Source: Aurantiochytrium sp. KH105 (lineage: Eukaryota > Sar > Bigyra > Thraustochytrida > Thraustochytriidae). Taken from it: a stretch of 64,000 bases of DNA. The notes beneath the pieces were generated by a model, which worked only from the letters and a program-made list of their open reading frames with translations, searched no databases and was not told the origin of the DNA. The DNA lies in contig BGKB01000038.1 of NCBI GenBank assembly GCA_003116975.1, positions 463,089 through 527,088 on the forward strand, read 5' to 3'. Positions 51,463 through 61,403 of this stretch are shown in pieces. Made by a program: the position numbers and the translations under genes. The first letter of the stretch is position 1; each line of letters opens with the position of its first letter.

Positions 51463-54400
51463 ATGGAATCCGAGGGCGAGATACAGCAAAGCTGGACGCT
51501 TGCGAACCAGCACGAGCCTCAACAGGTGTATTGCCTCAAAGTTGCTGTTGTCGGCGAGCAAGCTGTTGGCAAGACCAGCGCTCTACGCGCCTTTAGTGGA
51601 CTTCCATTCCAAGATGCGTATCATGAAAGTGGCGACGTACGCATATGGGATGCGCTGCTCCCGACCCCTGCGGTGCCGGCGGCGAATCATCGCAGGCGTA
51701 GAACACGAAGCAGCCTTTCGTACGGCGACGAAGATGACGAAGTTGACAGCGCATACCTGATGGAGAGTGGCGCTGGACAAGTAGCCAACATTGATGACTT
51801 TGATCCGGGCCCACGCATGCGTGCCCAATTTTGGGACTGTGGCACCCGTTCCCTGGACAATGTGCGTCTCGAGCGAATGCTCGACGGCGCCATTTGCACT
51901 CTCATTCTCTATGACGTCACTGACTCAAATAGCTACGAGCAAGCCACCACGCGTTGGCTCGACGCAGTGCGGGCAGCAGCCCCCGACAAATTTATTGTAC
52001 TCATTGGCTGCAAGGTGGACCAGTCTTCGGTGCGGTCGGTTGAGGTTGCCGAGGTCGAAGAATTTGCCCGCGATCATGGCCTCTTGTTTATGGAAATGAG
52101 TGCTCGTACGCACGAAAACGTTGATCTCACGCTCTCGTTGCTCCGCATCCGCGCCCAGCACACGCTGAACGCGGATCTACATGGAGACTTGGAGGATGAC
52201 GAAAATGACGACGATGAGGAGTATGCAGATCATGGCAGCTACGAAAACTTTCATGCTGGAGCGTTTGCTAGCAAGAGAGGAAGTGCTGAGCATGATTCAG
52301 CCGGACGGGGCGCAGAACCTGGACAGTCCTTGCGCTCGAATCCGCGTTCATCTCGAGTTAATAGTTTTGCGCATGGAAGCCGTCATAGTCAGCAAACCTC
52401 TTCTCAGCGACCTCTGTCGACATGTTCGTACGAAAATGAAGACCGATTGCCAGCGGACGACTCGCAAGGTTGGGTCCCGAGCGTTGGGTTGTCGCTCTCC
52501 GGGACATCGCGTCAAATTTCTGGATCAGGGCAAGAGTTTTCGCCGGGCCATGCCGACTCTGACGAGCATGCCTTGACGCCTCTCTCGTCGGATGCCATGA
52601 CCATTAGTGCTATTTTGGGCCGACCTTCCAAGCCATCTCCACCGGCAACCTTTGGCGTGGATGAATATGATGATAGCGACCGTGGCGTGCTTGCGCGCGA
52701 CATTGAAAATCTTAACGTCAGCGCTGGCCTTGAAGTTGACGCCCCAAATCGAAATGGTGGCGGCCGAAGAACTTCAGCAAGCAAGATGTTCGGACCTGGA
52801 GATTCCCATGTGGCCGGTCTGGGCTCTGCATCGACAGCCTCTATACGGGGTCCGCCCACAGAGTCCAAGGATGAGGTGGAGCGTCTCGCGGGGACAGTTC
52901 GTTCGGCCTTACATCTCGGAACCGACATCGCGCAACCAGAAAGTCTTTGTGGATCCCTCAACGACGCTACGAGCGCCTATGGGCAATACGATCGCCGCCA
53001 GGAGCCTGCGCATACCGAGGTGAGCGGTCTTCGTCTTCATCGATCTGGGGGCTACACCGTGCAACACACACGTCCCACGCGCAACGAGGACGAACGACCA
53101 AGCGAAGGTGATCGGGATATCGAGCGTCACGAAAATGGCCCTAGTGCTGCGGCAGGGCACAAGACTGAGAAGCAAAGCGCCGCTGATCCCCCACGTCAGG
53201 AGGCTCGATGGTCTCGGCCTTCCCGATCCAGCGTTGTGTCTGCGCCGCCAGCCTCGCGAAGGTTTATCCGTCCCGAGGATATGACTTTGCACAAACGGTC
53301 GACCAAGTCATTTGCGCGCAAGGTCAAGGACGACGATGACGCTGTGGAGAATGGAAACGTTAGCGAGACATCATCGTTTGGACACACTCACAAAGAAGGG
53401 CCTTCGCGCCAGACGGGATCACGCGACACGCGCCAACGTCGAGCGTCATCGGCATCATCTGCGATGCACTCGAAAGGGGCCAGCGAGGCTACGGTGCCGG
53501 AAATGTATGTTGATGTGAATATGGAGGGTAGACTCGTGGGCACGATTTCTGTTCATCGTGGTAACGATCCCTCGGCGCTGGCTTCGGCGTTTGTAGCAAC
53601 GCACAGGCTCAAGCGCAGCATGCAGCCCAAACTTCGGCGTTTGCTGCATGATCGGATGATTGAATTCTATGGAACAGAGGGCCTATCTGCACCTGCATCG
53701 ACCAAACCGGCATCAAGCTTGCCGTCGACACGTTCCAGTGCCTCGAAAGGACCGGGCCTCGCCCACCAACCGTCTTCAAGAAGAAACAACAATGAAAACG
53801 CGGTCGCGGACGCGGTACCCGCACCTGTGCGACGTCAGTCCCAACATCGCGTTCGGGGATTACCTCGCAGTATGCGTCCATCAAATGGACCAGTCATTGG
53901 AACGCTGCATGTTAAAGTTGGGCCTGGACGAATTGGTAAGCTCACCGTGCGCGAGGGCGACGATCCCACGCAGCTCGTGGAAGGTTTTCGGAAAACATTT
54001 GGCCTTCGAGCACGGCAGGCTGCAGAGATTGAAGAGCGCGTTGCTCTGCAACTTCGCCTTCATTACAATAGCCAAGATGACGACGAGTCGAAGCACCAAG
54101 GTTTGGTCACCGTGCCTGAAACGCAGCGTCTGCGATCTCGTTCCCCTCACGAGGACGAGTCTTTTCGGGCCGCCCCCGAGAGCCCTTTTGGCGCTAGTCT
54201 CTCGTCGGCGGCGAGTTCTTACTCTAATCATGGCGTTCCGGTGCGAGGTCTCCGACCTCAAGGTAATTTGACGTCCACGAACCAATCGCAAGATTTTGAG
54301 GACCTCGAGAGGGGTGCGAGTCACGGGGCAAACAGAGGTGTGCCTGTCCGAGCACCTCCTCCTCCTCGTGTAAAAACCCCTCTTGACCCGCCAGCACCAT

Positions 54401-54849
54401 ATTTTGACCCAACCGAGCAACTTCCTTCACCGGTGCGCTATCCTTCTGTCCTTACGCAACGTCAGCGCGAACTTTTGCACGCCACTCTGGGCTGGCAGGC
54501 TGCACGAGAGGCCGAGCAGGACCAAGAGGACGAGCGCGTTGAGAACGACGAGAATCGAGGATCTCCTGCTTTGGGCGATATGCACAAAGCAGGCCTGCGC
54601 CAGAGCAAGGGCAGTCTGGAAGAGTTTCCATCATTCGGAACGCAAATGAATCAAGACTCGGCGCCTCTTTTTCACTTGGATGTCAATATTGGCGCTTCCA
54701 AAATGGAGCGTATTTCTGTGCACCAGGGTGACGATATTGCCATGCTCGCGCAGAACTTTGCGGAGAAGCATGGCCTCTCGTATGCGAAGGTCCCACGTCT
54801 CACATTTTTGCTCGAGGAAAAGCTGCTTTTGCACACGCGCGATCGATGA
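51463..54849 (+). CDS. Atypical Rab-like GTPase fused to three copies of a ~55-residue module
   Basis: 1128 residues. Residues ~24-235 form a Ras/Rab-like domain: P-loop GEQAVGKTS (31-39), WDCGTRS at the G3 position (124-130), LILYDVTDSNSYE, CKVD for the G4 NKxD (183-186) and EMSARTHENV for G5. The G3 Gln is absent and a ~50-residue polar insert separates switch I from G3. A long Ser/Arg/Glu-rich linker follows. Three related modules lie near ~680-735, ~812-870 and ~1070-1128, each of the form V-x-V-N/K-...-G-x-(I/L)-(S/T)-V-(H/R)-x-G-(N/D)-D-...-LA-x-F...-L, e.g. MERISVHQGDD with LAQNFAEKHGL. The pattern suggests a small beta-grasp-like or ubiquitin-like fold (inference). Role unknown; vesicle or cytoskeletal regulation is a guess. 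Confidence 0.8.
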   Translation: MESEGEIQQSWTLANQHEPQQVYCLKVAVVGEQAVGKTSALRAFSGLPFQDAYHESGDVRIWDALLPTPAVPAANHRRRRTRSSLSYGDEDDEVDSAYLMESGAGQVANIDDFDPGPRMRAQFWDCGTRSLDNVRLERMLDGAICTLILYDVTDSNSYEQATTRWLDAVRAAAPDKFIVLIGCKVDQSSVRSVEVAEVEEFARDHGLLFMEMSARTHENVDLTLSLLRIRAQHTLNADLHGDLEDDENDDDEEYADHGSYENFHAGAFASKRGSAEHDSAGRGAEPGQSLRSNPRSSRVNSFAHGSRHSQQTSSQRPLSTCSYENEDRLPADDSQGWVPSVGLSLSGTSRQISGSGQEFSPGHADSDEHALTPLSSDAMTISAILGRPSKPSPPATFGVDEYDDSDRGVLARDIENLNVSAGLEVDAPNRNGGGRRTSASKMFGPGDSHVAGLGSASTASIRGPPTESKDEVERLAGTVRSALHLGTDIAQPESLCGSLNDATSAYGQYDRRQEPAHTEVSGLRLHRSGGYTVQHTRPTRNEDERPSEGDRDIERHENGPSAAAGHKTEKQSAADPPRQEARWSRPSRSSVVSAPPASRRFIRPEDMTLHKRSTKSFARKVKDDDDAVENGNVSETSSFGHTHKEGPSRQTGSRDTRQRRASSASSAMHSKGASEATVPEMYVDVNMEGRLVGTISVHRGNDPSALASAFVATHRLKRSMQPKLRRLLHDRMIEFYGTEGLSAPASTKPASSLPSTRSSASKGPGLAHQPSSRRNNNENAVADAVPAPVRRQSQHRVRGLPRSMRPSNGPVIGTLHVKVGPGRIGKLTVREGDDPTQLVEGFRKTFGLRARQAAEIEERVALQLRLHYNSQDDDESKHQGLVTVPETQRLRSRSPHEDESFRAAPESPFGASLSSAASSYSNHGVPVRGLRPQGNLTSTNQSQDFEDLERGASHGANRGVPVRAPPPPRVKTPLDPPAPYFDPTEQLPSPVRYPSVLTQRQRELLHATLGWQAAREAEQDQEDERVENDENRGSPALGDMHKAGLRQSKGSLEEFPSFGTQMNQDSAPLFHLDVNIGASKMERISVHQGDDIAMLAQNFAEKHGLSYAKVPRLTFLLEEKLLLHTRDR

Positions 54850-54930
54850 AATGCATATCATGCGCGTACGGTACGTCACGTGCGTGTACACAACACCCGT
54901 GATAACTAGCTCTGAAGACCAGCGATATGA

Positions 54931-54936
54931 AATAAA
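54931..54936 (+). terminator. Putative poly(A) signal of the GTPase-repeat gene
   Basis: AATAAA ~80 bases after the stop, within the 160-base convergent gap. Confidence 0.5.
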
Positions 54937-55011
54937 AAAAGATGAAGAACACAAAACAAAAAATTGGTAAACAGAATGTTGAGACAGATATAGCAGAAAC
55001 TGAAAGATCCT

Positions 55012-58000
55012 CTATGTCTCACAGTACTTTTCGGAGTCGAATCCGAGATTCCTGTTGAGTGCAATGAGGATGGCAATCCACGGAATGACAACAGCAATGC
55101 CAAAGAGAGTGATCAAGCAACCGCGACGTTCAAAGGCCCGAATTGCGATGCGCAGCTGGCGCACAATGACCTTGCGGAAAGACTCGCCCTTCTCGGTGAC
55201 CTCCTCGGGATAGACGATTGAGCCATCCTCGCGGCAAGAGGCAATGAGGGCAAATCGATGCGAGCTAAGGTGACGCCAGCTGACCTTGACAATTCCGTTA
55301 AGAAAGATGAGTCGCGCCAAATTCGAGGTGATGTACCCGAGAATCGCGCAAAAAAAGCACAAAAGCTCGGCGTGTGCATACCATTCGCTCGTGCACGCTG
55401 TGTTAAACGTGACACCGCGCAAGATTGCCTCATTTGGACCCGAACATTCAAAGTCGCAAGCAGCAATGTTGTTGCAGTCATATGTGCGATCAAGCTGAAG
55501 CACGGTGAGACTCGCCGTCTCGAGAAAGGTCTCAAAGGAAGAAAAGTTGCGCACGCACTCGGGCAAGGTACTGTCCGAGATCAGTTCGGAAAAGTCGTAT
55601 TCAGGGTGCGCATCTCGAATCGCTGCAGTGTCCACACACGTGCGCAAATACTCGAATTTGGGGATAAGACTGTCCGCTCGTGTGTTGTAGTAGTCGAGCT
55701 TATCGTCCTCATTGGATTGGCTCTGGATGCTCGTGATAGTCCTATTGCTGCACGAAAGCTCCATTGTGACGCCCAAGGAGTCGACCTCTGTGGACGCCAC
55801 GTAATCACCGTCGCTAAAGGCGTACTGTTGGGCAATTACGTACGCATTGCGGTAGAGCATGGTGCCCTCGGCCTGTGCGTCGTATCGCAGATTACCGTCG
55901 TCATCGCGAATCGTGTTTTGAATGTCAAAGTAGCACTTGTCGACGCAATTGTTGACATATTCTTCGTAGATTGGGCTGTACGCATAGTAGAATGCATACC
56001 CAAAGAGACAGAGGAAGAGCAGGATGATGAAAATCGCGAGCGCAGGACTGGCGAGGAGCTTGCCAGCCTTTTGCATCATGTTGGTCTTGACTTGAAAAGT
56101 GCCTGCCTTGATGCCAGCCTTGGTGCGTACGTCTGCAGGTGGCGTGTTGATGGCCGAGATGTTCCAGTATTTTCGAATGAGCATGAAGGAATAAATGATG
56201 CGGTAGGCGTAATCGAAGGCTAAGGCGAGGTCGTTTGCATTAGTGATGCCCGTCGAGAACTGGTTGAAAATGTCGTCACTGTATGAGAAAAAAGATGACC
56301 ACTCGCGGGGGTCGGCCTTGTCAAGCAAGGTTGCTGCGGCCTCAGAAATGTTGGTTCCCACGGTCTCGACAAAGTCGTCTAGAATGGATGTGCCATTCTC
56401 CTCAGACGTGACGGAGTCCAGCTCACTTGCCACGTCGCTGACCACAGCTGCAGAAGCCGCTTGCTGTTCTTCATAGAGCGTCTCGTTCACGTAGGGTGGG
56501 TCGTAGTCATCAAAAATTGTCGTTGTCAGGGCTGTGGCGTTGCCTTCGTAAAGTGCATTGGAGATTTCGATGAGCGATCCCTCGCCAAACATATCGTCCA
56601 TGAATGACTCGGCCTGTGCGACCATGTCGTCGTAGATCTCTTCGGGATCGGGTATGAGGTTAGAGAGAGAGTCAAAAGCATCTCCGACGAGACTCTCCAA
56701 GTAATCCGTGAACCCGAGGTCAACGGTTGACAGGTACAAGTTGATGGAAATACCTCCAGCGGAGAATACGCCGACGATTTGAGTCACTAGGTCGTAAAGC
56801 TCTTGATATCGCGCCATCTTTGCCTCAATGGACTCTCGGAACGAGCGAGCTTCCTCAAGGAGGCTTTGATAAGTATTTTCCATCTCTTCGAACTGAGAGC
56901 GTGCCTGGCCGAAAACGCTCGTTGAGTCGCATTGCACAGTTGTGCCGTCTTGTTTCTCGTACGAAGAGTCCAGAGATACACAGGCCATAAAGTCGCTAAA
57001 GAGAGTGTCAACAGCATCGATGACATCTGATGCAGATGTTAGATTCGACGTGAGCGAGCTCGAGATCTCCGAGAATTGGCCGTTGGTGAGGTTATCCATG
57101 AACTCGGTGTTGTACGCGGAACGTGCGTAGATTGAGTCGTAGAGGCTATTGATTTGCTCGTCCGCTTCGCTTTGGTAGTTTTCCACTTGCGACACAGCAT
57201 CTGCAGCAAGGGCCTCCGATGTGATGAACTCAGAAAGGTCTGTACTCTCGCAAATGGCAGGACCCGATGTGATGACATTGGAGCTATCAATTGCACCGGC
57301 GGTGGTTGCAGCATCGAGCCAGTCCGTGGCATTGATGAAGGCGATGCTACAGGCGACGATCTCGTCTTTGATGCGCTCGAGCTCCTCAGCGATTGCCTCT
57401 TGGATGATCTGGATCCGTTCGAGTTCAGCTGTATCGTCGCGCGTAAAGGTGGCCTCGCAAGACGCCAGCACCTCCGTGGCGCATTCCTCGTATGCAACCC
57501 GCTGATCCTTGGTGACTTGAACGCTTTGCTCAACAGAGTACTCCACAGAAGCCTCCGTCGGCGTTGGGATGAAGTAGTACGTGACTTCTTTGGCGACGAC
57601 AAGCGAAGTCAGCCAGAGCAGACTTACGGCCAAGGCGCACATGAAGGCACGTTCACAAGCGTGCTTTTTCCGAATTTGCTTGGTCACTCTGGTTTTCATG
57701 CGAATGGCGACATTGGGCTTCTTCTTGTTCTTGCTTGCACGACCTTCGTCTTCATCATCGGAGTCATCCTCGAGTGTGGCGACGGGAAGGCCGAATTCCT
57801 CATCAGCGGGGAAGGCCGCGGATGGCGGACGAGCTCTGAACAGCTTGGGCTTGAACCTAGGATTATGGGTCAGAGGGTCCTCGTCTGCGTACGGACCAGA
57901 AGGAGGACGAGCTTTGAAAATGTTTAGTGCGGAACTCTTGCGGGCACTCGGTTTCTTTCTCATGTCGAGGCCATCGTACGGCGTCGAGGGTGGTCTCGCT

Positions 58001-58161
58001 TTGAACAGCTTGAACCCAGATCGTTTCTCGGGTTCCTGATTTGTTTCGTTGACCTCGCCCTCCTCATGGCCTTCGATGTGCTCGTCGTCCTGCTCGCTTT
58101 CATCCTCCTTCGCGGGCTTGACGCCACGGTACGGGGTTGACGGCGGGCGAGCCTTGAACAT
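55012..58161 (-). CDS. Large polytopic membrane protein, paralogue of the gene at 63184; family unknown
   Basis: 1049 residues. The N-terminal ~165 are cytosolic, charged, and carry four copies of an FKARPPSTPY-like decapeptide (at ~2, 53, 81 and 108; the last is degenerate). Hydrophobic segments lie at ~172-191 (ALAVSLLWLTSLVVA), ~705-728, ~926-955 and ~1014-1034. The ~510-residue loop between the first two is Ser/Glu/Asp-rich with helical segments, NxS/T sites and scattered Cys; a second ~200-residue loop is Cys-rich. This gives four membrane spans and two large, probably extracellular loops. The topology recalls prominin- or DC-STAMP-like proteins, but no signature is recognised. It shares the TM1 block (WLTS, FIPTP, CEATF) with the partial gene at the right edge, which lies head-to-head with it. 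Confidence 0.82.
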   Translation of the reverse strand: MFKARPPSTPYRGVKPAKEDESEQDDEHIEGHEEGEVNETNQEPEKRSGFKLFKARPPSTPYDGLDMRKKPSARKSSALNIFKARPPSGPYADEDPLTHNPRFKPKLFRARPPSAAFPADEEFGLPVATLEDDSDDEDEGRASKNKKKPNVAIRMKTRVTKQIRKKHACERAFMCALAVSLLWLTSLVVAKEVTYYFIPTPTEASVEYSVEQSVQVTKDQRVAYEECATEVLASCEATFTRDDTAELERIQIIQEAIAEELERIKDEIVACSIAFINATDWLDAATTAGAIDSSNVITSGPAICESTDLSEFITSEALAADAVSQVENYQSEADEQINSLYDSIYARSAYNTEFMDNLTNGQFSEISSSLTSNLTSASDVIDAVDTLFSDFMACVSLDSSYEKQDGTTVQCDSTSVFGQARSQFEEMENTYQSLLEEARSFRESIEAKMARYQELYDLVTQIVGVFSAGGISINLYLSTVDLGFTDYLESLVGDAFDSLSNLIPDPEEIYDDMVAQAESFMDDMFGEGSLIEISNALYEGNATALTTTIFDDYDPPYVNETLYEEQQAASAAVVSDVASELDSVTSEENGTSILDDFVETVGTNISEAAATLLDKADPREWSSFFSYSDDIFNQFSTGITNANDLALAFDYAYRIIYSFMLIRKYWNISAINTPPADVRTKAGIKAGTFQVKTNMMQKAGKLLASPALAIFIILLFLCLFGYAFYYAYSPIYEEYVNNCVDKCYFDIQNTIRDDDGNLRYDAQAEGTMLYRNAYVIAQQYAFSDGDYVASTEVDSLGVTMELSCSNRTITSIQSQSNEDDKLDYYNTRADSLIPKFEYLRTCVDTAAIRDAHPEYDFSELISDSTLPECVRNFSSFETFLETASLTVLQLDRTYDCNNIAACDFECSGPNEAILRGVTFNTACTSEWYAHAELLCFFCAILGYITSNLARLIFLNGIVKVSWRHLSSHRFALIASCREDGSIVYPEEVTEKGESFRKVIVRQLRIAIRAFERRGCLITLFGIAVVIPWIAILIALNRNLGFDSEKYCET

Positions 58162-58386
58162 GGTTTGATCGCTTTCCTTTTGAAGCTACTCGTCTCGGGT
58201 GCAGACGGGCTCTGGCTCACGTCCGAGCTCCCCCCTGCATACGGCCAGACTGACTTCGCAGGCGAGGTGCCGGTTTTGGTCTCGGTCCCTGCGGCCGAAC
58301 GAGATGGAGATACAAACGGAGGGCACCAATGCAGAGCCAGCGGAGCCCGCGAGTCAACCAGGCAGGTTAGCTGGCGCGCGTTTTCT

Positions 58387-58433
58387 TCGAGCGAGCGAGC
58401 GAGCGAGCGAGCGAGCGTGCGTACGTGCGTGCG
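58387..58433. repeat. (GCGA)n then GCGT/ACGT microsatellite
   Basis: Seven or so GCGA units passing into GCGTACGTGCGTGCG, ~230-270 bases upstream of the membrane-protein ATG. Confidence 0.88.
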
Positions 58434-58795
58434 ACAGAGCGACAGAGCGCGCGTGAGGACTCCGGAAGAGGGGTCTGTCGAAGGTGCGTGCGAGAAGGCT
58501 GAAGATCGATGCGGCAAGCAAGGAAGACAGAGAGAACGCAGCGCGTGCACGTGCTCGCTCCCAGTCTAACTAGTCAGCTCACCTTGCCAGACTGCAGCCA
58601 GCGTTCTTGCTTTCTTCAGCGACGAGTGCTCGGCCCGGCGCGCGACGAGCGAGCGGGCCCGCGCCGCGCGGCACCGACAGCGAGCGTCCAAGTGCCTGCG
58701 ACTGCGACTTGCAGGCCTGGAGGGAGGCTGTCTGCCGCGAGACGGAGACCGACACGATGCAGGTGCCGGTGCCGCGTGCGCTCCCTTCCCGCTCT

Positions 58796-58860
58796 TTCCC
58801 TCCCTCCCTCCCTCCCTCCCTCCCTCCCTCCCTCCCTCCCTCCCTCCCTCCCTCCCTCCC
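58796..58860. repeat. (CCCT)16 microsatellite
   Basis: An unbroken run of CCCT units, giving false Pro/Ser/Leu or Gly/Arg/Glu ORFs on both strands. Confidence 0.95.
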
Positions 58861-59212
58861 ACCCATCCCGAGGACCGTGACTCCTGCGGAGGGAAGGGAG
58901 ACACAGCGCGGGCTGCTCGAGGCCCGCGCGCGGAATGGAAACGAGGCGCTTGTCAAGACGTGCATGCTGGGCGTCCAAGCGCGCCGCGATTCCTGCCGCA
59001 CGTGCTGTCAACTGGCTGGCGGATCACACGCAATAAGAAAACAACCTTGCTCGACTTCTTTTCCCTTCTCCTTCTCCTCCTTCCTCACCTTATCCCCGCA
59101 GCTCGGCCTGGCGAAGGGAACGCAGCCGCAGGGTGTGCTGTGGAGAAGCTGTGGGAAGGTATTCGGCCCCGGGTAGGGTAGGAGCGGCTGGCGGGATGGG
59201 TGCTCGAGGTAT

Positions 59213-59244
59213 GCCAAGCCAAGCCAAGCCAAGCCAAGCCAAGC
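59213..59244. repeat. (AAGCC)6 pentanucleotide repeat
   Basis: Six AAGCC units ~200 bases left of the transposon. Confidence 0.9.
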
Positions 59245-59441
59245 GGATGATCCCCGTGACTCACGGTGGAACATCGCGGCTCGCGAAGCCCGGCAAGGGC
59301 TTGGCGCATCTTTTCGGGCCACGTCTATGTCCCGTTTCGTCGCCTTTCTCCGCTCGCTTGCCACGGCACGAACGACAGTGGCTTTCTCTCGTGACGGTGA
59401 TTCTTTTGAAAATTATTAATTTTTTAATTTTTAAAAACTTA

Positions 59442-59468
59442 CAGTCAACGAGACCATAAATCGGTAAT
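59442..59468 (+). repeat. Left terminal inverted repeat of the transposon
   Basis: 27 bases, identical to the reverse complement of 61404-61430. Confidence 0.95.
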
Positions 59469-59630
59469 AAGCCTCTAATTTTTCTTTCCGTCCACGCGAG
59501 AAGCGGCGCTTTTTAAGATGAACTGGAAAAAGTCGACGGCGTGCAGATCGCGACGAAGCGCGCGGCTACGACCAACGCCAGCGAGCACACGACGCGGACT
59601 TGCGGTGAAGAGGGGGTGTGTACTAAAACG

Positions 59631-61265
59631 ATGAGCGGGTCCCCCAAGCGTCGCCGGACATCACTATCTCAAGAGCAAGGGCGTCCGCGAAATGAAAGCG
59701 TCAAAACCCGGGTAACGGCGACCATCGAGGGCTGCGAAGGAGAACTTCAGGCAATCAGAAAAGCTCGTGGACGACCGGTGCTCACGTCTCAAGAGCGCTT
59801 CATGGCTCTACACGCTTATTTCGCGTATCAAAAAGATCAGTTGGCTTCGCAGAAAAAGACAGGCCGCAAGTGGCCGATTAACGCGATGGCAAACGTGTCC
59901 GCAATGCTGGGCATATCCAAGTCTACACTCGCTCCTCTTATAAAGAGCTGGACCGACTCTCGAACGAGTGAGACTGGCGATCGCAGTCTGCAACCAGTCT
60001 CGAATCGCGGCAATCGAGAGGCGAAGCCGAGACGTGTTCCAACGACGAAGCAGGTATTCTTCAAGATTCGTGACTTCGTACGCGAAAGGCGGCTGCGCCA
60101 TGAGGCTGTGTCAGCCAGACACATCACAGACTACCTGGTAGAGACTGGGGTGCTTTCGATTATCCATGACGAAGGCGGTGTGATAGACGCCAAAGACTAC
60201 AGTGCTGCTCTTCGCGCCACACAGTCCTATCTGGTCGCGATGGGCTTCTGCCGTGGGAAGCGTCCGGGAAAGGTTTCGCTGAAGGTCGAACATATTGCTC
60301 TGCGCGACGATTACATCGTCAGACTCTTACAGAATCGATCCCTTCCGCCTGAGTTGCAGCTAAGGGAGGTCTATCTTGATGAGTCATACGTGCATCAACA
60401 CTACCATAGGTTTGACAAAAGTCTATTTGATCCAATGGACGCGGAAGACACAACGACGCGCGTTCAACACAAGGGACGTAGGTATTGTATTTTGGCTGCC
60501 ATTCAGAATTCGAGTCCAAAATACCCAGATCGTGAAGCTGGCCTCGTGCCAGGCTCTGTTTGGACGTTTTGTCCGCAAGCAGCTGACGCGAGCAAAGGAG
60601 ACTACCACAAGAACTTCAACGGGACTAATTTTGCATTGTGGTGGCGGACGCAGCTCCTACCTAACCTTCATGAGCCGTCCCTGATCATAATGGACAATGC
60701 GAGCTACCACAAGACGCTGCCGCCAACCGCACCCGACGTCGCGAAGCTAAAGAAACGGGAGGTTATTGCAGCGCTCTATCAATATCAGATACCGCACGAC
60801 GCAACGAGCACAGTTGCGCAGCTGAAAGTTCTGCTGAAGAACTGGATCAAGGAGAAGGTGCTGCCGGAAGTGATCGAGGCAGCACAGAGGGCAGGGCATC
60901 GCGTCCTCTTCACACCACCTCACTACTCGGATCTGCAGCCCATCGAACTGATTTGGGCTTACGTGAAAGGAAATATTGCAAGGCAATACACGAAGGACAC
61001 CACTCTCCAAGATGTGAAGCAGAGACTCGATGCCGAGTTCATCAAACTCGAGCAACCCTCTGGTCGAGACTTGGTGAAGCGGATTATCGTCTCACGTGAT
61101 CGTGTCATAGAGGAGTTTCGTAGTGAATCCTCGATTGAAGATGGTGTTGAAACTGACAGCGATGATAGTGGTGATGATGATGACCTTTTTGAAGAAGAAT
61201 ACGACGTTGATGAACTCGAAAAGCAGCTCGAAGCTGTCCTAACAATTTCAGATGGTCGACCCTAG
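59631..61265 (+). CDS. DDE transposase, DD83E spacing
   Basis: 544 residues from ATG at 59631. The frame extends upstream only to a GTG. The N-terminal half has a basic stretch (SPKRRRTS) and helix-turn-helix-like segments (ISKSTLAPLIKSW; VSARHITDYLVETG), expected for TIR binding. The catalytic triad is Asp ~250 (VYLDESYVH), Asp ~355 (LIIMDNASYHK) and Glu ~439 (PIELIWAYVKG). The second Asp and the Glu are separated by 83 residues, far more than the 34 of Tc1. The extra part contains a helical, LEM/SAP-like stretch (AALYQYQIPHDATSTVAQLK). DNASYH and the PIELIW motif place it in the IS630/Tc1/mariner superfamily. The spacing resembles the DD82E group I recall under the name Sailor. The C-terminal ~45 residues are strongly acidic. 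Confidence 0.93.
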   Translation: MSGSPKRRRTSLSQEQGRPRNESVKTRVTATIEGCEGELQAIRKARGRPVLTSQERFMALHAYFAYQKDQLASQKKTGRKWPINAMANVSAMLGISKSTLAPLIKSWTDSRTSETGDRSLQPVSNRGNREAKPRRVPTTKQVFFKIRDFVRERRLRHEAVSARHITDYLVETGVLSIIHDEGGVIDAKDYSAALRATQSYLVAMGFCRGKRPGKVSLKVEHIALRDDYIVRLLQNRSLPPELQLREVYLDESYVHQHYHRFDKSLFDPMDAEDTTTRVQHKGRRYCILAAIQNSSPKYPDREAGLVPGSVWTFCPQAADASKGDYHKNFNGTNFALWWRTQLLPNLHEPSLIIMDNASYHKTLPPTAPDVAKLKKREVIAALYQYQIPHDATSTVAQLKVLLKNWIKEKVLPEVIEAAQRAGHRVLFTPPHYSDLQPIELIWAYVKGNIARQYTKDTTLQDVKQRLDAEFIKLEQPSGRDLVKRIIVSRDRVIEEFRSESSIEDGVETDSDDSGDDDDLFEEEYDVDELEKQLEAVLTISDGRP

Positions 61266-61403
61266 AGGTTATATAGTAAAAACAATAAGAATGGTTACAA
61301 TCAACTATTATCCAAATACGAGTTGGGCTCGACTATCAGCACAGAGGCCCGCCAACAACGCCCCTTCCCCCGGCCCTGTGCAGCTCCGTCCATTGCCTTT
61401 ATA

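Larger units (their letters stand above)
58162..59438. other. 5' flank of the membrane-protein gene, left of the transposon
   Basis: Repeat-rich: (GCGA)n at 58387-58417, (CCCT)16, and (AAGCC)n arrays. An AT-rich patch (59401-59438) immediately abuts the transposon end. No gene supported. Confidence 0.6.

Noticed and set aside
58566-59011. Gly-Gly-Arg-Glu and Pro-Ser-Leu repeat ORFs
   Set aside because: Translation of the (CCCT)16 microsatellite on both strands.
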